A stretch of 64,000 nt of DNA. It comes from Muricoccus harenae. Its GTDB lineage: Bacteria; Pseudomonadota; Alphaproteobacteria; Acetobacterales; Acetobacteraceae. The position numbers and the translations under genes are program-made. The number at the start of each line of letters is the position of its first letter. Position 1 is the first letter of the stretch. Below, piece after piece: positions 17,222-27,171 of this stretch. The stretch is taken from contig NZ_WWDL01000001.1 of NCBI RefSeq assembly GCF_009848505.1, positions 186,001-250,000 on the forward strand. Direction: 5' to 3'. Below the pieces are notes generated by a model. The model ran no database searches, had not been told where the DNA came from, and saw nothing but the letters and a program-made list of their open reading frames with translations.

Positions 17222-18670
17222 ATGAGCGCGCTCGGCGAAGGCGGGGATGTGCTGAACGCCCCGCAGCGGCCTGCCGAGGCGCGGAGCGACGTCGCGCTGA
17301 TGCAGGGCGGGCTGACAGCCTTCGCGGCGCGGGTCGAGGCGGCGCGCGCCGCCACCACCAGCCTCGACCTGCAATATTACAACTGGCGGGACGATCTCAC
17401 CGGCCGCCTGCTGGCGCGCGAGGTGCTGCACGCGGCCGATCGCGGCGTGCAGGTGCGCGTACTGCTCGATGACATGTACGCCATCGGGCGGGAACGCCTG
17501 CTCGGCGCGCTGGACGCGCATCCGCGGATCGAGCTGCGCCTGTTCAACGCCACGCGCTGGCGCCGCTTCGGCCTGCTAGGCCTGTTGCTGGAGATGCTCT
17601 TCGGCGGCTGGCACCTGAACCGCCGGATGCACAACAAGGCGTGGATTGCCGATGGGCGTGTGGTCATTTGCGGCGGGCGCAACATCGGCGACGAGTATTT
17701 CGACGCCGCCGGCGAGATCAATTTCCGCGACCTTGACCTGGTGATCGCCGGTGCCGCGGCCGGTGAGGCGCGCGACATCTTCGAGCGCTACTGGCGCCAC
17801 CGCCTGTCGCGGCCCATCGCGGCCATCAGCCCCGCGGCCAACCGGCGCGGCGGATTCCGCGCCCTGTCCATGCGGCTCGATGCGGCCCGCCGGGCGCCGG
17901 AGGCCCAGCGCTTCTTCAACGGGCTGGGCGCCGATCCGGGGGTGGCGCGGGTGCTCGCGGGCGAGCTGTCCCGTCTGGCATCGGTGGCGCCGCGTGACAT
18001 CCGCGTCATGGCGGATCCGCCGGACAAGGTGACCGGCCTCGCCCCGGAGGCGGACTGCCTGGCGCCGGCCATCCTCCGCATGCTGCGCAGCGCCACCTCG
18101 GAGGCGCTGCTCATCTCGCCCTATTTCGTGCCGGGCGGCGAAGGGGCGGATCTGCTGGAGAAGCTGGCGCGGAACGGCGTGCGCGTCTCGGTCGTCACCA
18201 ATTCGCTGGCGGCGACGGATGTCGTCGCCGTCCATGGCGGCTATGCGCGCTACCGCGAGCGGCTGATCGAGGCCGGGGTCGCGCTGCATGAGCTCAAGCC
18301 ATCGGGCGAGGAGGGGGTGAGCGTCTTCGGCTCCCGCGGCGCGAGCCTGCATACCAAGGCCCTGGTGATCGACGGGGAGCGCGCCTTCGTCGGCTCCTTC
18401 AACCTCGATCCGCGCTCGGCCACGCTGAACACGGAAATGGGCACCTTCATCCGCCACCCCGGCATGGCACGGGACCTGCGCGAGGAGCATGCGCGGCTGG
18501 CCGAGCCGGGGCGGAGCTGGCGGGTGACGCTGGAAGGGCCGGGATGCCTGCTCTGGACCGCCGAGGAGCGGGGCGAGACGGTGACAAGCCGCACCGAGCC
18601 TGGCGCCTCACTCCGGCGCCGCCTGCTGGCGTGGCTCGTCGGCTGGCTGCCGATCGAATCGCAGCTCTAG
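17222..18670 (+). CDS. Phospholipase D-type cardiolipin synthase (ClsB/ClsC-like)
   Basis: 482 residues. Two HKD motifs are intact: HNKAWIADGR with His137 and HTKALVIDGE with His377, each followed by the Gly-x-x-Asn signature (GGRNIGDEYF, GSFNLDPRS). There is no N-terminal transmembrane pair as in ClsA, and the spacing resembles YmdC/ClsC. It probably transfers phosphatidyl groups to make cardiolipin or hydrolyses phospholipids at the membrane surface. Coupled to the upstream EEP gene (4-base gap). The ClsB/ClsC subtype is not resolved by eye. Confidence 0.85.
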   Translation: MSALGEGGDVLNAPQRPAEARSDVALMQGGLTAFAARVEAARAATTSLDLQYYNWRDDLTGRLLAREVLHAADRGVQVRVLLDDMYAIGRERLLGALDAHPRIELRLFNATRWRRFGLLGLLLEMLFGGWHLNRRMHNKAWIADGRVVICGGRNIGDEYFDAAGEINFRDLDLVIAGAAAGEARDIFERYWRHRLSRPIAAISPAANRRGGFRALSMRLDAARRAPEAQRFFNGLGADPGVARVLAGELSRLASVAPRDIRVMADPPDKVTGLAPEADCLAPAILRMLRSATSEALLISPYFVPGGEGADLLEKLARNGVRVSVVTNSLAATDVVAVHGGYARYRERLIEAGVALHELKPSGEEGVSVFGSRGASLHTKALVIDGERAFVGSFNLDPRSATLNTEMGTFIRHPGMARDLREEHARLAEPGRSWRVTLEGPGCLLWTAEERGETVTSRTEPGASLRRRLLAWLVGWLPIESQL

Positions 18671-18777
18671 CGGCAATCCCGGGTGGCGGGCCACACCAAG
18701 GCTTGAGCCCGCCCGCCCTTGCGCCGCCCGTCCGGCAGGACCTTCTTTCGACGTCAGAACTGGAGGCCGAACGCCCG

Positions 18778-19374
18778 ATGCGATGCCTGCTCCCCGCCCT
18801 GGCGCTGGCCGCATTCTCGGCCACCGCTCAGGCCCAGAGCCGCCCCGCCACCTTCCCCACGCGGGACGTGACCGTGTCCTACCGGGTGCTCGGCAACGCC
18901 TCCCCCCAGTCGCCGCGCGAATTCACCGTGGCGGCCCTGGCTGCCGAGGGACGGCTGCGGGTCGAATCGCCCTCCGTGCCGGGCTGGGGATTGATGGACC
19001 GCCGCACCGGACACACAGAGGTGGTGATGGATTCGATGCGCGTCGTGACCCCGAGCCCGCTGCGGCAGGAGGAGGCGACCCGCTACCTGCGGCTTGCCGA
19101 AACCGCCCGGCTGACGAGCGCGGGCAGCGCGTTCCAGGCCGGGCAGCGCTGCACCAACTACCGCTGGGAGCAGCAGGGGCAGCGCGGCACCGCCTGCCTG
19201 ACCTCTGACGGCGTGCTGCTGCGCGGCGTGAACGAGCGGGGCGAGGGGGTGGAGGCGGTGCGCGTGGAATACGCGCGCCAGGACCCCGCGCGCTTCCGCG
19301 TGCCGGAGGCCTACCGGCGCGTGGATCTCGGCGACATGGCGCGGAGCCTTGGGCTGGGGCTGCCGCGCCGCTGA
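18778..19374 (+). CDS. Exported protein of unknown function
   Basis: 198 residues from ATG 18778, preceded by GGAGG at 18762-18766. Residues 1-20 (MRCLLPALALAAFSATAQAQ) form a signal peptide with an AQA-type cleavage site. The mature part reads like a small beta-sandwich periplasmic protein: DVTVSYRVLG, REFTVAALAAEGRLRVES, LMDRRTGHTEVVMDS, and a Cys pair (CTNYRWEQQ...GTACLTSDGVLLRG) that could form a disulfide. I do not recognise a named family; DUF4412-type proteins have a similar plan. The gene stands alone between the lipid genes and a convergent small gene. Confidence 0.6.
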   Translation: MRCLLPALALAAFSATAQAQSRPATFPTRDVTVSYRVLGNASPQSPREFTVAALAAEGRLRVESPSVPGWGLMDRRTGHTEVVMDSMRVVTPSPLRQEEATRYLRLAETARLTSAGSAFQAGQRCTNYRWEQQGQRGTACLTSDGVLLRGVNERGEGVEAVRVEYARQDPARFRVPEAYRRVDLGDMARSLGLGLPRR

Positions 19375-19381
19375 GGCCTGC

Positions 19382-19540
19382 TCAGCCGAAGAACACCTTC
19401 AGGCAGATCAGCAGGAGGACCACGGCGCCGATCGTCCAGGTGGTGGCGCGCGTGAACATGGACCAGCTGGTCTGGCGTTCGGCGAGGATGTCCTTCGCCT
19501 TTACCTCAACATAGTCGATGTGCTGATGGGCCTCGGCCAT
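19382..19540 (-). CDS. Small membrane protein, candidate aa3-type cytochrome c oxidase subunit IV
   Basis: 52 residues from ATG 19540, with GAGG eleven bases upstream, ending at TGA 19382. The plan is a short polar N-terminus (MAEAHQHIDYVEVKAKDI) and one transmembrane helix near the end (WTIGAVVLLLICLKVFFG), with TRATTW before it. This matches the tiny single-helix subunit IV of alphaproteobacterial aa3 oxidases (COX4_pro_2), which often lies apart from the cox operon. Codon use is normal, and the frame is exactly gene-sized between convergent neighbours. purN follows on the same strand side 53 bases upstream of it. Family assignment is by resemblance only. Confidence 0.65.
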   Translation of the reverse strand: MAEAHQHIDYVEVKAKDILAERQTSWSMFTRATTWTIGAVVLLLICLKVFFG

Positions 19541-19592
19541 GGGTTCGCCTCGTGATGGGCCGCTGCTCCCGGAGATCGGGGCGGAGCGGCGG

Positions 19593-20279
19593 TCAGGCCA
19601 TTTCTGTAGGCAGGCCGGGCGGGCCGGGCAAGGGGTTCACGAAGGCGCCTTCCGCCATCGGCCTGTCCAGCACCACCCGTCCCTCCTCCAGCCGCGCGGC
19701 GCCGGAGGCGGCCCAGGCGAGGGCGGCGGGATAGATCCGGTGCTCCTGCGCCAGCACGCGGGCGGCCAAGGCGGGTTCGTCATCCTCCGGCAGCACGGGC
19801 ACGGCGGCCTGGGCGATGACCGGGCCCTCGTCCACGCCGGGCGTGACGAAATGCACCGTGCAGCCATGCAGCCGCACCCCCGCCGCCAAGGCGCGGGCAT
19901 GGGTGTCCAGCCCGGGAAAGGCGGGGAGGAGGCTCGGATGGATGTTCAGCATCCGGCCGGACCAGCGCGTCACGAAATCCTCGGTCAGCACGCGCATGAA
20001 GCCGGCCAGAGCGATCAGCTCGATTCCGGCCTCGTCCAGCCGGGCCTGCATCACGGCCTCGAAACCCGCGCGATCCCGGCCGAAGGGGCGGCTTTCCACC
20101 ACGGCGGTCGCGATCCCGGCCTCGCGCGCCCGGTCCAGCCCGGCGGCGTCGGCCTTGTTCGACAGCACCAGGGCAAGCTCGGCCGGATAGGCAGGGTGGC
20201 GCGCCGCCGCGATCAGCGCGCCCAGATTGCTGCCGCGGCCCGAGATGAGGACAGCGGCCCGCCGCTTCAGTTCGGCCAT
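19593..20279 (-). CDS. purN: Phosphoribosylglycinamide formyltransferase
   Basis: 228 residues. [18 protein letters not shown] is the nucleotide-binding start; [27 protein letters not shown] (catalytic Asn and His) and [16 protein letters not shown] are diagnostic of the 10-formyl-tetrahydrofolate-dependent enzyme. It performs the third step of purine synthesis, GAR to FGAR. The last 30 residues ([10 protein letters not shown]...[10 protein letters not shown]) are a little longer than in E. coli. It overlaps purM by 13 bases, so the two are translated together, as is common for this pair. Confidence 0.95.
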   Translation of the reverse strand: MAELKRRAAVLISGRGSNLGALIAAARHPAYPAELALVLSNKADAAGLDRAREAGIATAVVESRPFGRDRAGFEAVMQARLDEAGIELIALAGFMRVLTEDFVTRWSGRMLNIHPSLLPAFPGLDTHARALAAGVRLHGCTVHFVTPGVDEGPVIAQAAVPVLPEDDEPALAARVLAQEHRIYPAALAWAASGAARLEEGRVVLDRPMAEGAFVNPLPGPPGLPTEMA

Positions 20280-21340
20280 GCGGCGGAAAGCCCCTCCATC
20301 CGCACCTCGGCTTCCCCTGCGACCTCGCCTTCGCCCGCCTCGATGCGGCCGATGCGATAGGCGGTCTCGCCATGCTCCTTCAGCAGCGCAATGGCGGCCT
20401 CGGCCTTCTCCGGCTCGACCACCAGGGCCATGCCGATGCCGCAGTTGAAGACGCGCAGCATCTCCTCGGGCTCGACGCCGCCAGTGCGGGCCAGCCAGCC
20501 GAAGACGGGCGGCACGGGCCAGGCGGTGGCATCGACCACGGCCATGGTGCCGTCGGGCAGCACGCGGGGCAGGTTGCCCGGCAGCCCGCCGCCGGTGATG
20601 TGGGCGGCTGCCTTGAGCAGCCCGGCGCGATGCAGGGCGAGCACCGGCTTCACATAAATGCGGGTGGGCTCCAGCAGCGCCTCTCCCAGCGACTTGCCCG
20701 CGGCGAAGGGGGCGGGGTCACCAAGGCCGGCATTCCCCGCCTCCACGATCCGGCGGACGAGGGAGAAGCCGTTGGAATGAACACCGGAGGCACCCAGCCC
20801 CAGCACCAGGTCGCCCGGGCCGACATCGCCGGCCGGCAGCAGCGCCCCGCGCTCGGCGGCGCCGACGGAGAAGCCGGCCAGGTCGTAATCGCCCTTGTGG
20901 TACATACCCGGCATCTCGGCCGTCTCGCCGCCCACCAGGGCGCAGCCGGCCTGGCGGCAGCCTTCGGCAATTCCCGAAACCACCTCGGTCGCCTGGGTCA
21001 CGTCCAGCGCGCCGGTGGCGAAGTAGTCGAGGAAGAAGAGCGGCTCGGCGCCTTGCACCACCAGGTCGTTCACGCACATGGCAACGAGGTCGATACCGAC
21101 GGTCGTGTGGTGCTTCGCGTCGATCGCGAGCCGCAGCTTCGTGCCGACCCCGTCGGTCGAGGAGACGAGCACGGGATCCTGGAATCCCGCGGCCTTCAGG
21201 TCGAACAGGGCGCCGAAGCCGCCCAGCCCGCCCATGGTCCCGGTGCGGTCCGTGGAGCGGGCGAGGGGCTTGATCCGATCAACCAGCGCATCGCCGGCTT
21301 CGATATCCACCCCGGCATCGCGGTAGGTCAGTCTGGTCAT
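20267..21340 (-). CDS. purM: Phosphoribosylformylglycinamidine cyclo-ligase (AIR synthetase)
   Basis: 357 residues from ATG 21340 ([17 protein letters not shown]); 12 codons further upstream are open but lack similarity. [39 protein letters not shown] and [11 protein letters not shown] are PurM signatures for the ATP-dependent ring closure of FGAM to AIR. Followed by purN with a 13-base overlap. The 123 bases between it and the divergent exported-protein gene must contain both promoters. Confidence 0.96.
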   Translation of the reverse strand: MTRLTYRDAGVDIEAGDALVDRIKPLARSTDRTGTMGGLGGFGALFDLKAAGFQDPVLVSSTDGVGTKLRLAIDAKHHTTVGIDLVAMCVNDLVVQGAEPLFFLDYFATGALDVTQATEVVSGIAEGCRQAGCALVGGETAEMPGMYHKGDYDLAGFSVGAAERGALLPAGDVGPGDLVLGLGASGVHSNGFSLVRRIVEAGNAGLGDPAPFAAGKSLGEALLEPTRIYVKPVLALHRAGLLKAAAHITGGGLPGNLPRVLPDGTMAVVDATAWPVPPVFGWLARTGGVEPEEMLRVFNCGIGMALVVEPEKAEAAIALLKEHGETAYRIGRIEAGEGEVAGEAEVRMEGLSAAWPN

Positions 21341-21463
21341 GGCGGTCCTTGATCGGCTATCCCAGGGGCGGTCCACGGGGAGCGGCTTATGCCCAGTTCA
21401 GACGGTCGCGCTACCCATCATGTCCGGCGCTTCGGCGCAATCCGCCCGCCGCGCAATCCGGGG

Positions 21464-22201
21464 ATGCGGGCGATGATTCGCGCCACGACCCTCGCTGCGG
21501 CACTGCTGGCCGTGCCCGCCCTGGCCCCGCAGGCCATGGCGCAGGACGATCCCAACGTCCAGCGCGGCGTACCGGCCGAGGCCACGGCGGCAAATGCCGT
21601 GGTGGCGAAGGAGCGGGCCATCGCGAATGCCCAGCGCCTCGCCTACCAGCGCTATGCGGCCGCGACGGGGGCAAATCCCAATGCCTCGCCGTCCCAAATC
21701 GAATCGATGATCTCCAGCATGGTGGTGGAGCAGGAGCGCTCCACCCTGAACGGCTATTCCGGCCGGTACACCATCCGCTTCCGCGGCGGCCGTGCCCCGA
21801 GCGGCGGTGGCGGGGACACGGCCACGGCGGGTGGGGCCCTGCCGTCCCTCGGTGGCCCGGCGGCGCCCCAGCCGCCAGCCAGCTTCCCGGCAGGCACCCC
21901 GCCGGTCATGCCGCTGACCTCCTATCTGGAGGCCGGCACGAATTTCCGCTCGATGGACGAGTGGCTGGCGCTGCGGCGGCGGCTGCTCTCGCAGCCCTCA
22001 GTCGGCAGCGTGGATATCCTGGCCATTTCGACCGAGGGGGCGCGGCTCCGCATCGGCCTGCGCAGCGTGCCCAATGTGGCGGCGCAGGAATTGGCCGCGG
22101 GGGGGATCATGCTGGCCCCGAGCCAGCCCCCCTCCGCCAGCGGGCTGCCAAGCCCCACCACCGGCCCCGGCTGGCGAGTCGGCCTTGCCGGAGGGGCTTG
22201 A
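21464..22201 (+). CDS. Exported DUF2066-like protein
   Basis: 245 residues from ATG 21464; Met at 21473 or 21389 are alternatives. MRAMIRATTLAAALLAVPALAPQAMAQ is a signal peptide. The region VVAKERAIANAQRLAYQRYAA followed by IESMISSMVVEQERSTLNGYSGRYTIRF resembles the N-terminal part of DUF2066 proteins, which precede a CDP-alcohol transferase and an AI-2E transporter in many alphaproteobacteria, exactly as here. A Gly/Ala/Pro-rich linker (about 115-150) separates a second domain with SMDEWLALRRRLL and VDILAISTEGARLRIGL. Function unknown. Confidence 0.6.
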   Translation: MRAMIRATTLAAALLAVPALAPQAMAQDDPNVQRGVPAEATAANAVVAKERAIANAQRLAYQRYAAATGANPNASPSQIESMISSMVVEQERSTLNGYSGRYTIRFRGGRAPSGGGGDTATAGGALPSLGGPAAPQPPASFPAGTPPVMPLTSYLEAGTNFRSMDEWLALRRRLLSQPSVGSVDILAISTEGARLRIGLRSVPNVAAQELAAGGIMLAPSQPPSASGLPSPTTGPGWRVGLAGGA

Positions 22202-22253
22202 CCCTGGGCCTGCCCCCGATGCTGGAGGGCCGGGAGGCCCTGACGTCCCGCCT

Positions 22254-22799
22254 GTGCAGAGCGTCCTTTTCACCCTGCCGAACGTCATCACCCTGGCCCG
22301 GCTCTGCGCCGTGCCCGCCGTGGTGTGGCTGGTGATCCAGCACCGGCTGGACATCGCCTTCCTTGTCTTCGTTGGCGCCGGGATATCGGATGCGCTGGAT
22401 GGCTGGCTGGCCCGGGTGCGCAACGCCCGCTCCGTCATCGGCGCCATGCTGGACCCGGTGGCGGACAAGGCGCTGCTCGTCTCCGTCTATGTCACCCTCG
22501 CCTATATCGACGTGCTGCCGGACTGGTTGGCGATCCTGGTGGTCTTCCGGGACCTGCTGATCGTCGGCGGGCTGATCATGCTGTCCTTGATGGGTTCCAC
22601 CCCGGCCATCCAGCCGCTCCTCGTCTCCAAGCTGAACACGCTGATGCAGATCGCCCTGGCCGGCGTTGCCCTGCTGCTGGCGGGCTTCGGGCTGGATGGC
22701 GGCTGGCTGCTGCCGGCGCTGATCACCTGCGTGACACTGACCACTATCGCGTCCGGCGCGGCCTATGTGCGCGATGCCTCGCGCAAACTATCCGCATGA
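22254..22799 (+). CDS. CDP-alcohol phosphatidyltransferase family membrane protein
   Basis: 181 residues if the GTG at 22254 is used, which places FTLPNVITLARLCAVP near the start as in PgsA-like enzymes; the frame is open upstream to 22074 without similarity. The catalytic motif D-G-x2-A-R-x8-G-x3-D-x3-D is complete at 49-71 (Asp49, Gly50, Ala53, Arg54, Gly63, Asp67, Asp71). About five hydrophobic helices. It joins a CDP-activated lipid to an alcohol; whether this is glycerol-phosphate or another head group is not determinable here. Its TGA overlaps the start of the AI-2E transporter gene (ATGA). Confidence 0.8.
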   Translation: MQSVLFTLPNVITLARLCAVPAVVWLVIQHRLDIAFLVFVGAGISDALDGWLARVRNARSVIGAMLDPVADKALLVSVYVTLAYIDVLPDWLAILVVFRDLLIVGGLIMLSLMGSTPAIQPLLVSKLNTLMQIALAGVALLLAGFGLDGGWLLPALITCVTLTTIASGAAYVRDASRKLSA

Positions 22800-23959
22800 G
22801 CCTTCGTTCGGGCGAGCTTCCGCCCCGCCCTCCCGAGCCCGCGCCGATCCGCGCCGCCCTGCCGCCATCCCCCGGCCGTCGCAATGCGACCCGGGCGCAG
22901 CGGCTGGGGCTGGTCTTCGGCATGCTGGCGGCGATCATCTTCGCGCTGTGGTTCTTCTCGGCGATCCTGACGCCCTTCGTGCTGGCGATCTGCGTCGCCT
23001 ATTTCCTCGATCCGGTGGCAACGCGGCTGTCGCGCATAGGCGTGCCGCGCTGGCTGGGCGCTGGGCTGCTGGTGCTGGGGCTGATGGCCCTAGCACTGAT
23101 CGCGCTGCTGCTGCTCTATCCGCTGCTGATCTCGCAGATCGGCGTGCTGCTGGCGCGGCTGCCGGCCTATGTCACCACCATCGGCAGCATGCTGCAGCAG
23201 GCCCTGGCCTCCATCGAGGAGGCGATGGCGCCCCGGGTGCTCGATCCGCGGCTGAAGGACCTCGCGGTCTCACAGGCGGGCTCCATCCTCGTCTGGCTCG
23301 GCACCTCGGCCACGCGGCTGATCGGCGGCGGCTATGCGCTGTTCAACGTCTTCACATTCGCGGTGGTGACGCCGATCGTCGGCTTCTACCTGCTGCGCGA
23401 CTGGCCGCGCCTGATGGCGCGCATCGAATCCTGGCTGCCGCGCCGCAACGCCGCCGTGCTGCGGCAGCTTGCCCATGACACGGACCGGGTGCTCTCCGCC
23501 TGGATGCGCGGACAACTCCTCTGCTGCGCACTGCTGGCGGTCTATTACGCCCTGGCGCTTTCGGCTGTTGGGCTGGAGCTTGGCCTGCTGGTCGGGCTGC
23601 TGGCGGGCATCTTCACCTTCATCCCCTATGTCGGCTCCATGACCGGCATGGGCACCGCCATCCTGCTCGCCACTGGCCAGTTCGGCAGCTGGCGGGACGT
23701 GGCCGTGGTGGTGGGCGTCTTCCTCGTCGGACAAATCGTCGAAGGGTATATCATCTACCCTCGCCTGCTCGGGGACCGGGTGGAGCTGCACGCGGTCTGG
23801 GTGATTTTCGCCCTTTTCGCCGGCGGCGTGGCCTTCGGCTTCCTGGGCGTGCTGCTGGCGGTGCCCATCGCCGCGGCGATCGGGGTGCTGGCCCGGTACT
23901 GGCTGCGGCGCTATCTCGAAAGCCCCCTCTATCTCGACCCTCCCCGGACCGGGGGCTGA
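22796..23959 (+). CDS. AI-2E/PerM family transporter
   Basis: 387 residues. A proline-rich cytoplasmic N-terminus (about 35 residues) precedes hydrophobic segments such as LVFGMLAAIIFALWFFSAILTPF, LGAGLLVLGLMALALIALLLLYPLL, GLLVGLLAGIFTFIPYVGS and AVVVGVFLVGQIVEGYIIYPRL. FIPYVGS, GQIVEGYIIYPRLLGDRVELHAVWVIFALFAGG and GFLGVLLAVPIAAAIGVL-type blocks are hallmarks of the family of putative permeases (PerM/TqsA). The transported substrate is unknown. hdaA begins six bases after its stop; this order recurs in alphaproteobacteria. Confidence 0.88.
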   Translation: MSLRSGELPPRPPEPAPIRAALPPSPGRRNATRAQRLGLVFGMLAAIIFALWFFSAILTPFVLAICVAYFLDPVATRLSRIGVPRWLGAGLLVLGLMALALIALLLLYPLLISQIGVLLARLPAYVTTIGSMLQQALASIEEAMAPRVLDPRLKDLAVSQAGSILVWLGTSATRLIGGGYALFNVFTFAVVTPIVGFYLLRDWPRLMARIESWLPRRNAAVLRQLAHDTDRVLSAWMRGQLLCCALLAVYYALALSAVGLELGLLVGLLAGIFTFIPYVGSMTGMGTAILLATGQFGSWRDVAVVVGVFLVGQIVEGYIIYPRLLGDRVELHAVWVIFALFAGGVAFGFLGVLLAVPIAAAIGVLARYWLRRYLESPLYLDPPRTGG

Positions 23960-23965
23960 TCCGCC

Positions 23966-24721
23966 ATGGCCGCCAGACAGCTTCCCCTGCCGCTGCTTCC
24001 GCGCGCGGAGATCGAGATCGACCCGATCCCGGATTCCTCCAATGCCGTGGCACGCACCTGGCTGGGCGATCCCGGCAGCTGGCCGGCGGGTCGGCTGGCG
24101 CTGCATGGGCCGGAGGGAAGCGGGAAATCGGCCTTCCTCGGCCAGGCGGCGCGGCGGCTGGGCCTGCGCCGCCTTTCCGGCCCCCTGCTTCGCGGCGTGC
24201 CGCAAGGGGCGCCCACCGCGCTGGACGACGCCGATTGCGCGGCGGAGGAAGCCGCCCTGTTCCACCTCATCAATGCCTGCGCCGCCGGTGGCCATCTGTT
24301 GCTGATGGCGGGGCGCGAGCCGCCGGCCCGGTGGAAGGTGGCGCTGCCGGACCTCGCCAGCCGGCTGCGGGCCACCGCCGCCGCGCCCCTGGCCCAGCCG
24401 ACCGATGGGTTGCTGCGCGCCCTGCTGGCCCGGCATTTCGAACGGCGCCAGCTTCGCGTTGAACCCGCCATCCAGGACTGGCTGCTGGCCCGCCTGCCGC
24501 GGGAGGCCGCGGTGCTGGCGGAGGTCGCCGCCCGGCTGGACCGCGCCGCCCTGGCGGATGGCGGCGCCGTCACCCGCGCCCGCGCCCGGGTCGCCCTGGC
24601 AGGGTTGATCGACGGCAGCGGGGATGGGCTGCCCGAGGGCGCCGGATGGGATGACGGAGCCGGTGACGATTCCGTGGCAAGTGCTTCGTCGGCCTCCGCC
24701 TCCATGGGCCGATTGCTGTAA
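23966..24721 (+). CDS. hdaA: DnaA-regulatory ATPase homologue HdaA
   Basis: 251 residues. The N-terminal QLPLPL (5-10) is the sliding-clamp-binding motif of Hda, followed by a DnaA-like AAA+ domain with Walker A GPEGSGKS (48-55), GHLLLMAGREPPARW, and LPDLASRLRATAAAPLAQPTDGLLRALLARHFERRQL. With the clamp, HdaA stimulates ATP hydrolysis by DnaA after initiation so that replication starts once per cycle. Walker B is degenerate-looking (TALDDADCAAEEAALFHLIN). The last 35 residues are Gly/Asp/Ser-rich and unconserved. Ten bases to ppk. Confidence 0.88.
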   Translation: MAARQLPLPLLPRAEIEIDPIPDSSNAVARTWLGDPGSWPAGRLALHGPEGSGKSAFLGQAARRLGLRRLSGPLLRGVPQGAPTALDDADCAAEEAALFHLINACAAGGHLLLMAGREPPARWKVALPDLASRLRATAAAPLAQPTDGLLRALLARHFERRQLRVEPAIQDWLLARLPREAAVLAEVAARLDRAALADGGAVTRARARVALAGLIDGSGDGLPEGAGWDDGAGDDSVASASSASASMGRLL

Positions 24722-24730
24722 CCTCCGCCA

Positions 24731-27166
24731 ATGGACGCCAACTCAGACCCCGCCAAGACCGACACCCCTCGCACGGCCGCGCCCCGTGCCCAGGCACGCC
24801 GCGAGCAGGCGCGCCCGTCCGCCAGTCGGCCAGACGCGGGCGGCGAGGCGCCCCCGAAGGAGGTGGCGGCGCCCAAGGACGTGGTGGTCCGAGAAGCACC
24901 TGGCCGCGAAGTGCCTGGGCGAGAAGTGGCGACGAAGCAGCCGATCGATGCGTCGCTGCGGGGGGCCGCGCCCGATCCCGTCGTGCCCGCGCCGGCGGAG
25001 ACGGCGGATTCGCCCCTGAGCGATTCGAGCCGCTTCATCAACCGCGAGCTTTCCTGGCTGGCCTTCAACGAACGCGTGCTGGAGGAAGCCTCGAACCCCG
25101 CCCATCCGCTGCTCGAGCGGCTGCGTTTCGTTGCCATCTCCTCGGCGAATCTGGATGAGTTCTACTCGGTCCGCGTGGCCGGGCTGGTGGGGCAAGAGCG
25201 CGCGGCCATTGTCGCCGTCTCGCCGGACGGGCTGACGCCGGCGCAGCAGCTCGCCGCCATCCATGAACGCGCGGGGCGCCTCCTGGCGCAGCAGCAGCAG
25301 CGCTGGCTCGATCTGCGCGAGCAACTGGCCGAGGCGGGCATCCGCGTCAGCGATCCGTCTGAACTGTCCGAGTCCGACCGGGAGTGGCTGTCCAACTGGT
25401 TCATGGAGCGGGTCTTCCCGGTGCTGACGCCGCTGGCGATCGACCCGGCGCATCCCTTCCCCTTCCTGGCCAACCTCGCGCTCTGCCTGATCATGAAGCT
25501 GGTGCGGGAGGAGGATGGCGGCACCATGCGCGCCATCCTGCCGCTGCCGCCGCAGCTGGAGCGCTTCATCCGCCTGCCGCCGGGCGGCCCACGCGCGGAT
25601 GGCACGCGGGAGCCCGTGCGCTTCGTGCTGCTGGAGGAGGTGCTTCTCCTTAACCTCAAGCGCCTGTTTCCCGGCTTCATCCTGGCCGAGCGCGGGCTGT
25701 TCCGCCTGATCCGCGACACCGATGTCGAGTTCGAGGAGGAGGCGGAGGACCTGGTGCGCTCCTATGAGAGCGCGCTGAAGCGCCGCCGCCGCGGCCGCGC
25801 CATCCGCCTGACCGTTACCGACGACACGCCGGCCGACATGGTGGAGCTGGTGGCGGAGGAGCTGGACGCGCCGCGCGGGGAGATCTTCTCGCTGGAAGGA
25901 CTGCTGGGCCTTTCGGACCTGAAGCAGCTGATCCTCGACGACCGGCCTGACCTGCTCTTCAAGCCCTACACGCCGCGTTTTCCGGAACGCATCCTCGATT
26001 TCGGCGGCGACTGCTTCGCGGCAATCCGCGCGAAGGACATCGTCGTCCACCACCCGTATGAATCCTTCGACGTGGTGGTGCAGTTCCTGCGCCAGGCGGC
26101 GCGCGACCCGGCGGTGGTGGCGATCAAGCAGACGCTCTACCGCACCAGCCGCGACAGCCCGATCGCCCGTGCGCTGATCGAGGCAGCCGATGCCGGCAAG
26201 TCTGTCGCCGCCATGGTGGAGCTGAAGGCGCGCTTCGACGAGGAGCGCAACATCGCCCTCGCGCGCGAGCTGGAAGCCGCCGGCGTGCAGGTCGTCTATG
26301 GCTTCGTGGACCTGAAGACACATGCGAAGGTGTCGCTGGTCGTGCGCCGCGAAGGCGGCGTGCTGCGCTCCTACGCGCATTTCGGCACGGGCAACTATCA
26401 TCCCGTCACCGCGCGCATCTACACGGACCTGTCCTTCTTCACCGCCGATCCCGGGCTGACGCGCGATGCCGCGCGGTTGTTCAACTACATGACCGGCTAT
26501 GCGCGGCCGGAGACGATGGAGAGCCTGGCCTTCTCGCCGCTCACCATCCGCCCGGCGCTGATGGGGCTCATCGAGCAGGAGATCATCAACGCGCGGGAGG
26601 GACGGCCCAGCGGCATCTGGCTGAAGATGAACTCGCTGGTGGACGAGACACTGATCGACGCGCTCTATCGGGCGAGCCGGGCGGGGGTGAAGGTGGACTG
26701 CATCGTGCGCGGCATCTGCTGCCTGCGCCCCGGGGTGGAGGGCCTGTCCGAGAATATCCGGGTGAAGTCCATCGTCGGGCGCTTCCTGGAGCATTCGCGC
26801 ATCTGCGTCTTCGCCAATGGCCACCGCCTGCCCAGCCGCCGCGCCCGCGTGTTCATCAGCAGTGCGGACTGGATGGCGCGCAACATGGACTGGCGCGTGG
26901 AGACGTTGGTGCCGGTGGAGAACCCGACCGTGCATGCGCAGATCCTTGATCAGATCATGGTGGTGAACCTGAAGGACCGCGACCAGTCCTGGGAGCTGTA
27001 TCCGGACGGCAGCTACCGCCGCATCGAGCCGGGGGCGCATCCGCTCTCGGCGCATGAGTACTTCATGACCAATCCCTCCCTTTCCGGCCGGGGCAGCGCA
27101 TTGCATCGCGCGCCACGCACGCGCGGCCCGGTGCGCCGCCGGCCGGACCGCGTGGCACAGGACTGA
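24731..27166 (+). CDS. ppk: Polyphosphate kinase 1
   Basis: 811 residues, about 100 longer than typical PPK1 because of an Ala/Pro/Arg/Glu-rich N-terminal extension (1-97) containing [10 protein letters not shown]. The conserved part begins at [21 protein letters not shown]. Two phospholipase D-type histidines are visible: His531 ([16 protein letters not shown]), the autophosphorylated residue, and His688 ([13 protein letters not shown]). ATP-binding and head domains are complete to [12 protein letters not shown]. It makes polyphosphate from ATP reversibly, used for stress tolerance and phosphate storage. ppx follows after five bases, giving a synthesis/degradation pair. Confidence 0.96.
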   Translation: MDANSDPAKTDTPRTAAPRAQARREQARPSASRPDAGGEAPPKEVAAPKDVVVREAPGREVPGREVATKQPIDASLRGAAPDPVVPAPAETADSPLSDSSRFINRELSWLAFNERVLEEASNPAHPLLERLRFVAISSANLDEFYSVRVAGLVGQERAAIVAVSPDGLTPAQQLAAIHERAGRLLAQQQQRWLDLREQLAEAGIRVSDPSELSESDREWLSNWFMERVFPVLTPLAIDPAHPFPFLANLALCLIMKLVREEDGGTMRAILPLPPQLERFIRLPPGGPRADGTREPVRFVLLEEVLLLNLKRLFPGFILAERGLFRLIRDTDVEFEEEAEDLVRSYESALKRRRRGRAIRLTVTDDTPADMVELVAEELDAPRGEIFSLEGLLGLSDLKQLILDDRPDLLFKPYTPRFPERILDFGGDCFAAIRAKDIVVHHPYESFDVVVQFLRQAARDPAVVAIKQTLYRTSRDSPIARALIEAADAGKSVAAMVELKARFDEERNIALARELEAAGVQVVYGFVDLKTHAKVSLVVRREGGVLRSYAHFGTGNYHPVTARIYTDLSFFTADPGLTRDAARLFNYMTGYARPETMESLAFSPLTIRPALMGLIEQEIINAREGRPSGIWLKMNSLVDETLIDALYRASRAGVKVDCIVRGICCLRPGVEGLSENIRVKSIVGRFLEHSRICVFANGHRLPSRRARVFISSADWMARNMDWRVETLVPVENPTVHAQILDQIMVVNLKDRDQSWELYPDGSYRRIEPGAHPLSAHEYFMTNPSLSGRGSALHRAPRTRGPVRRRPDRVAQD

Positions 27167-27171
27167 GACGC

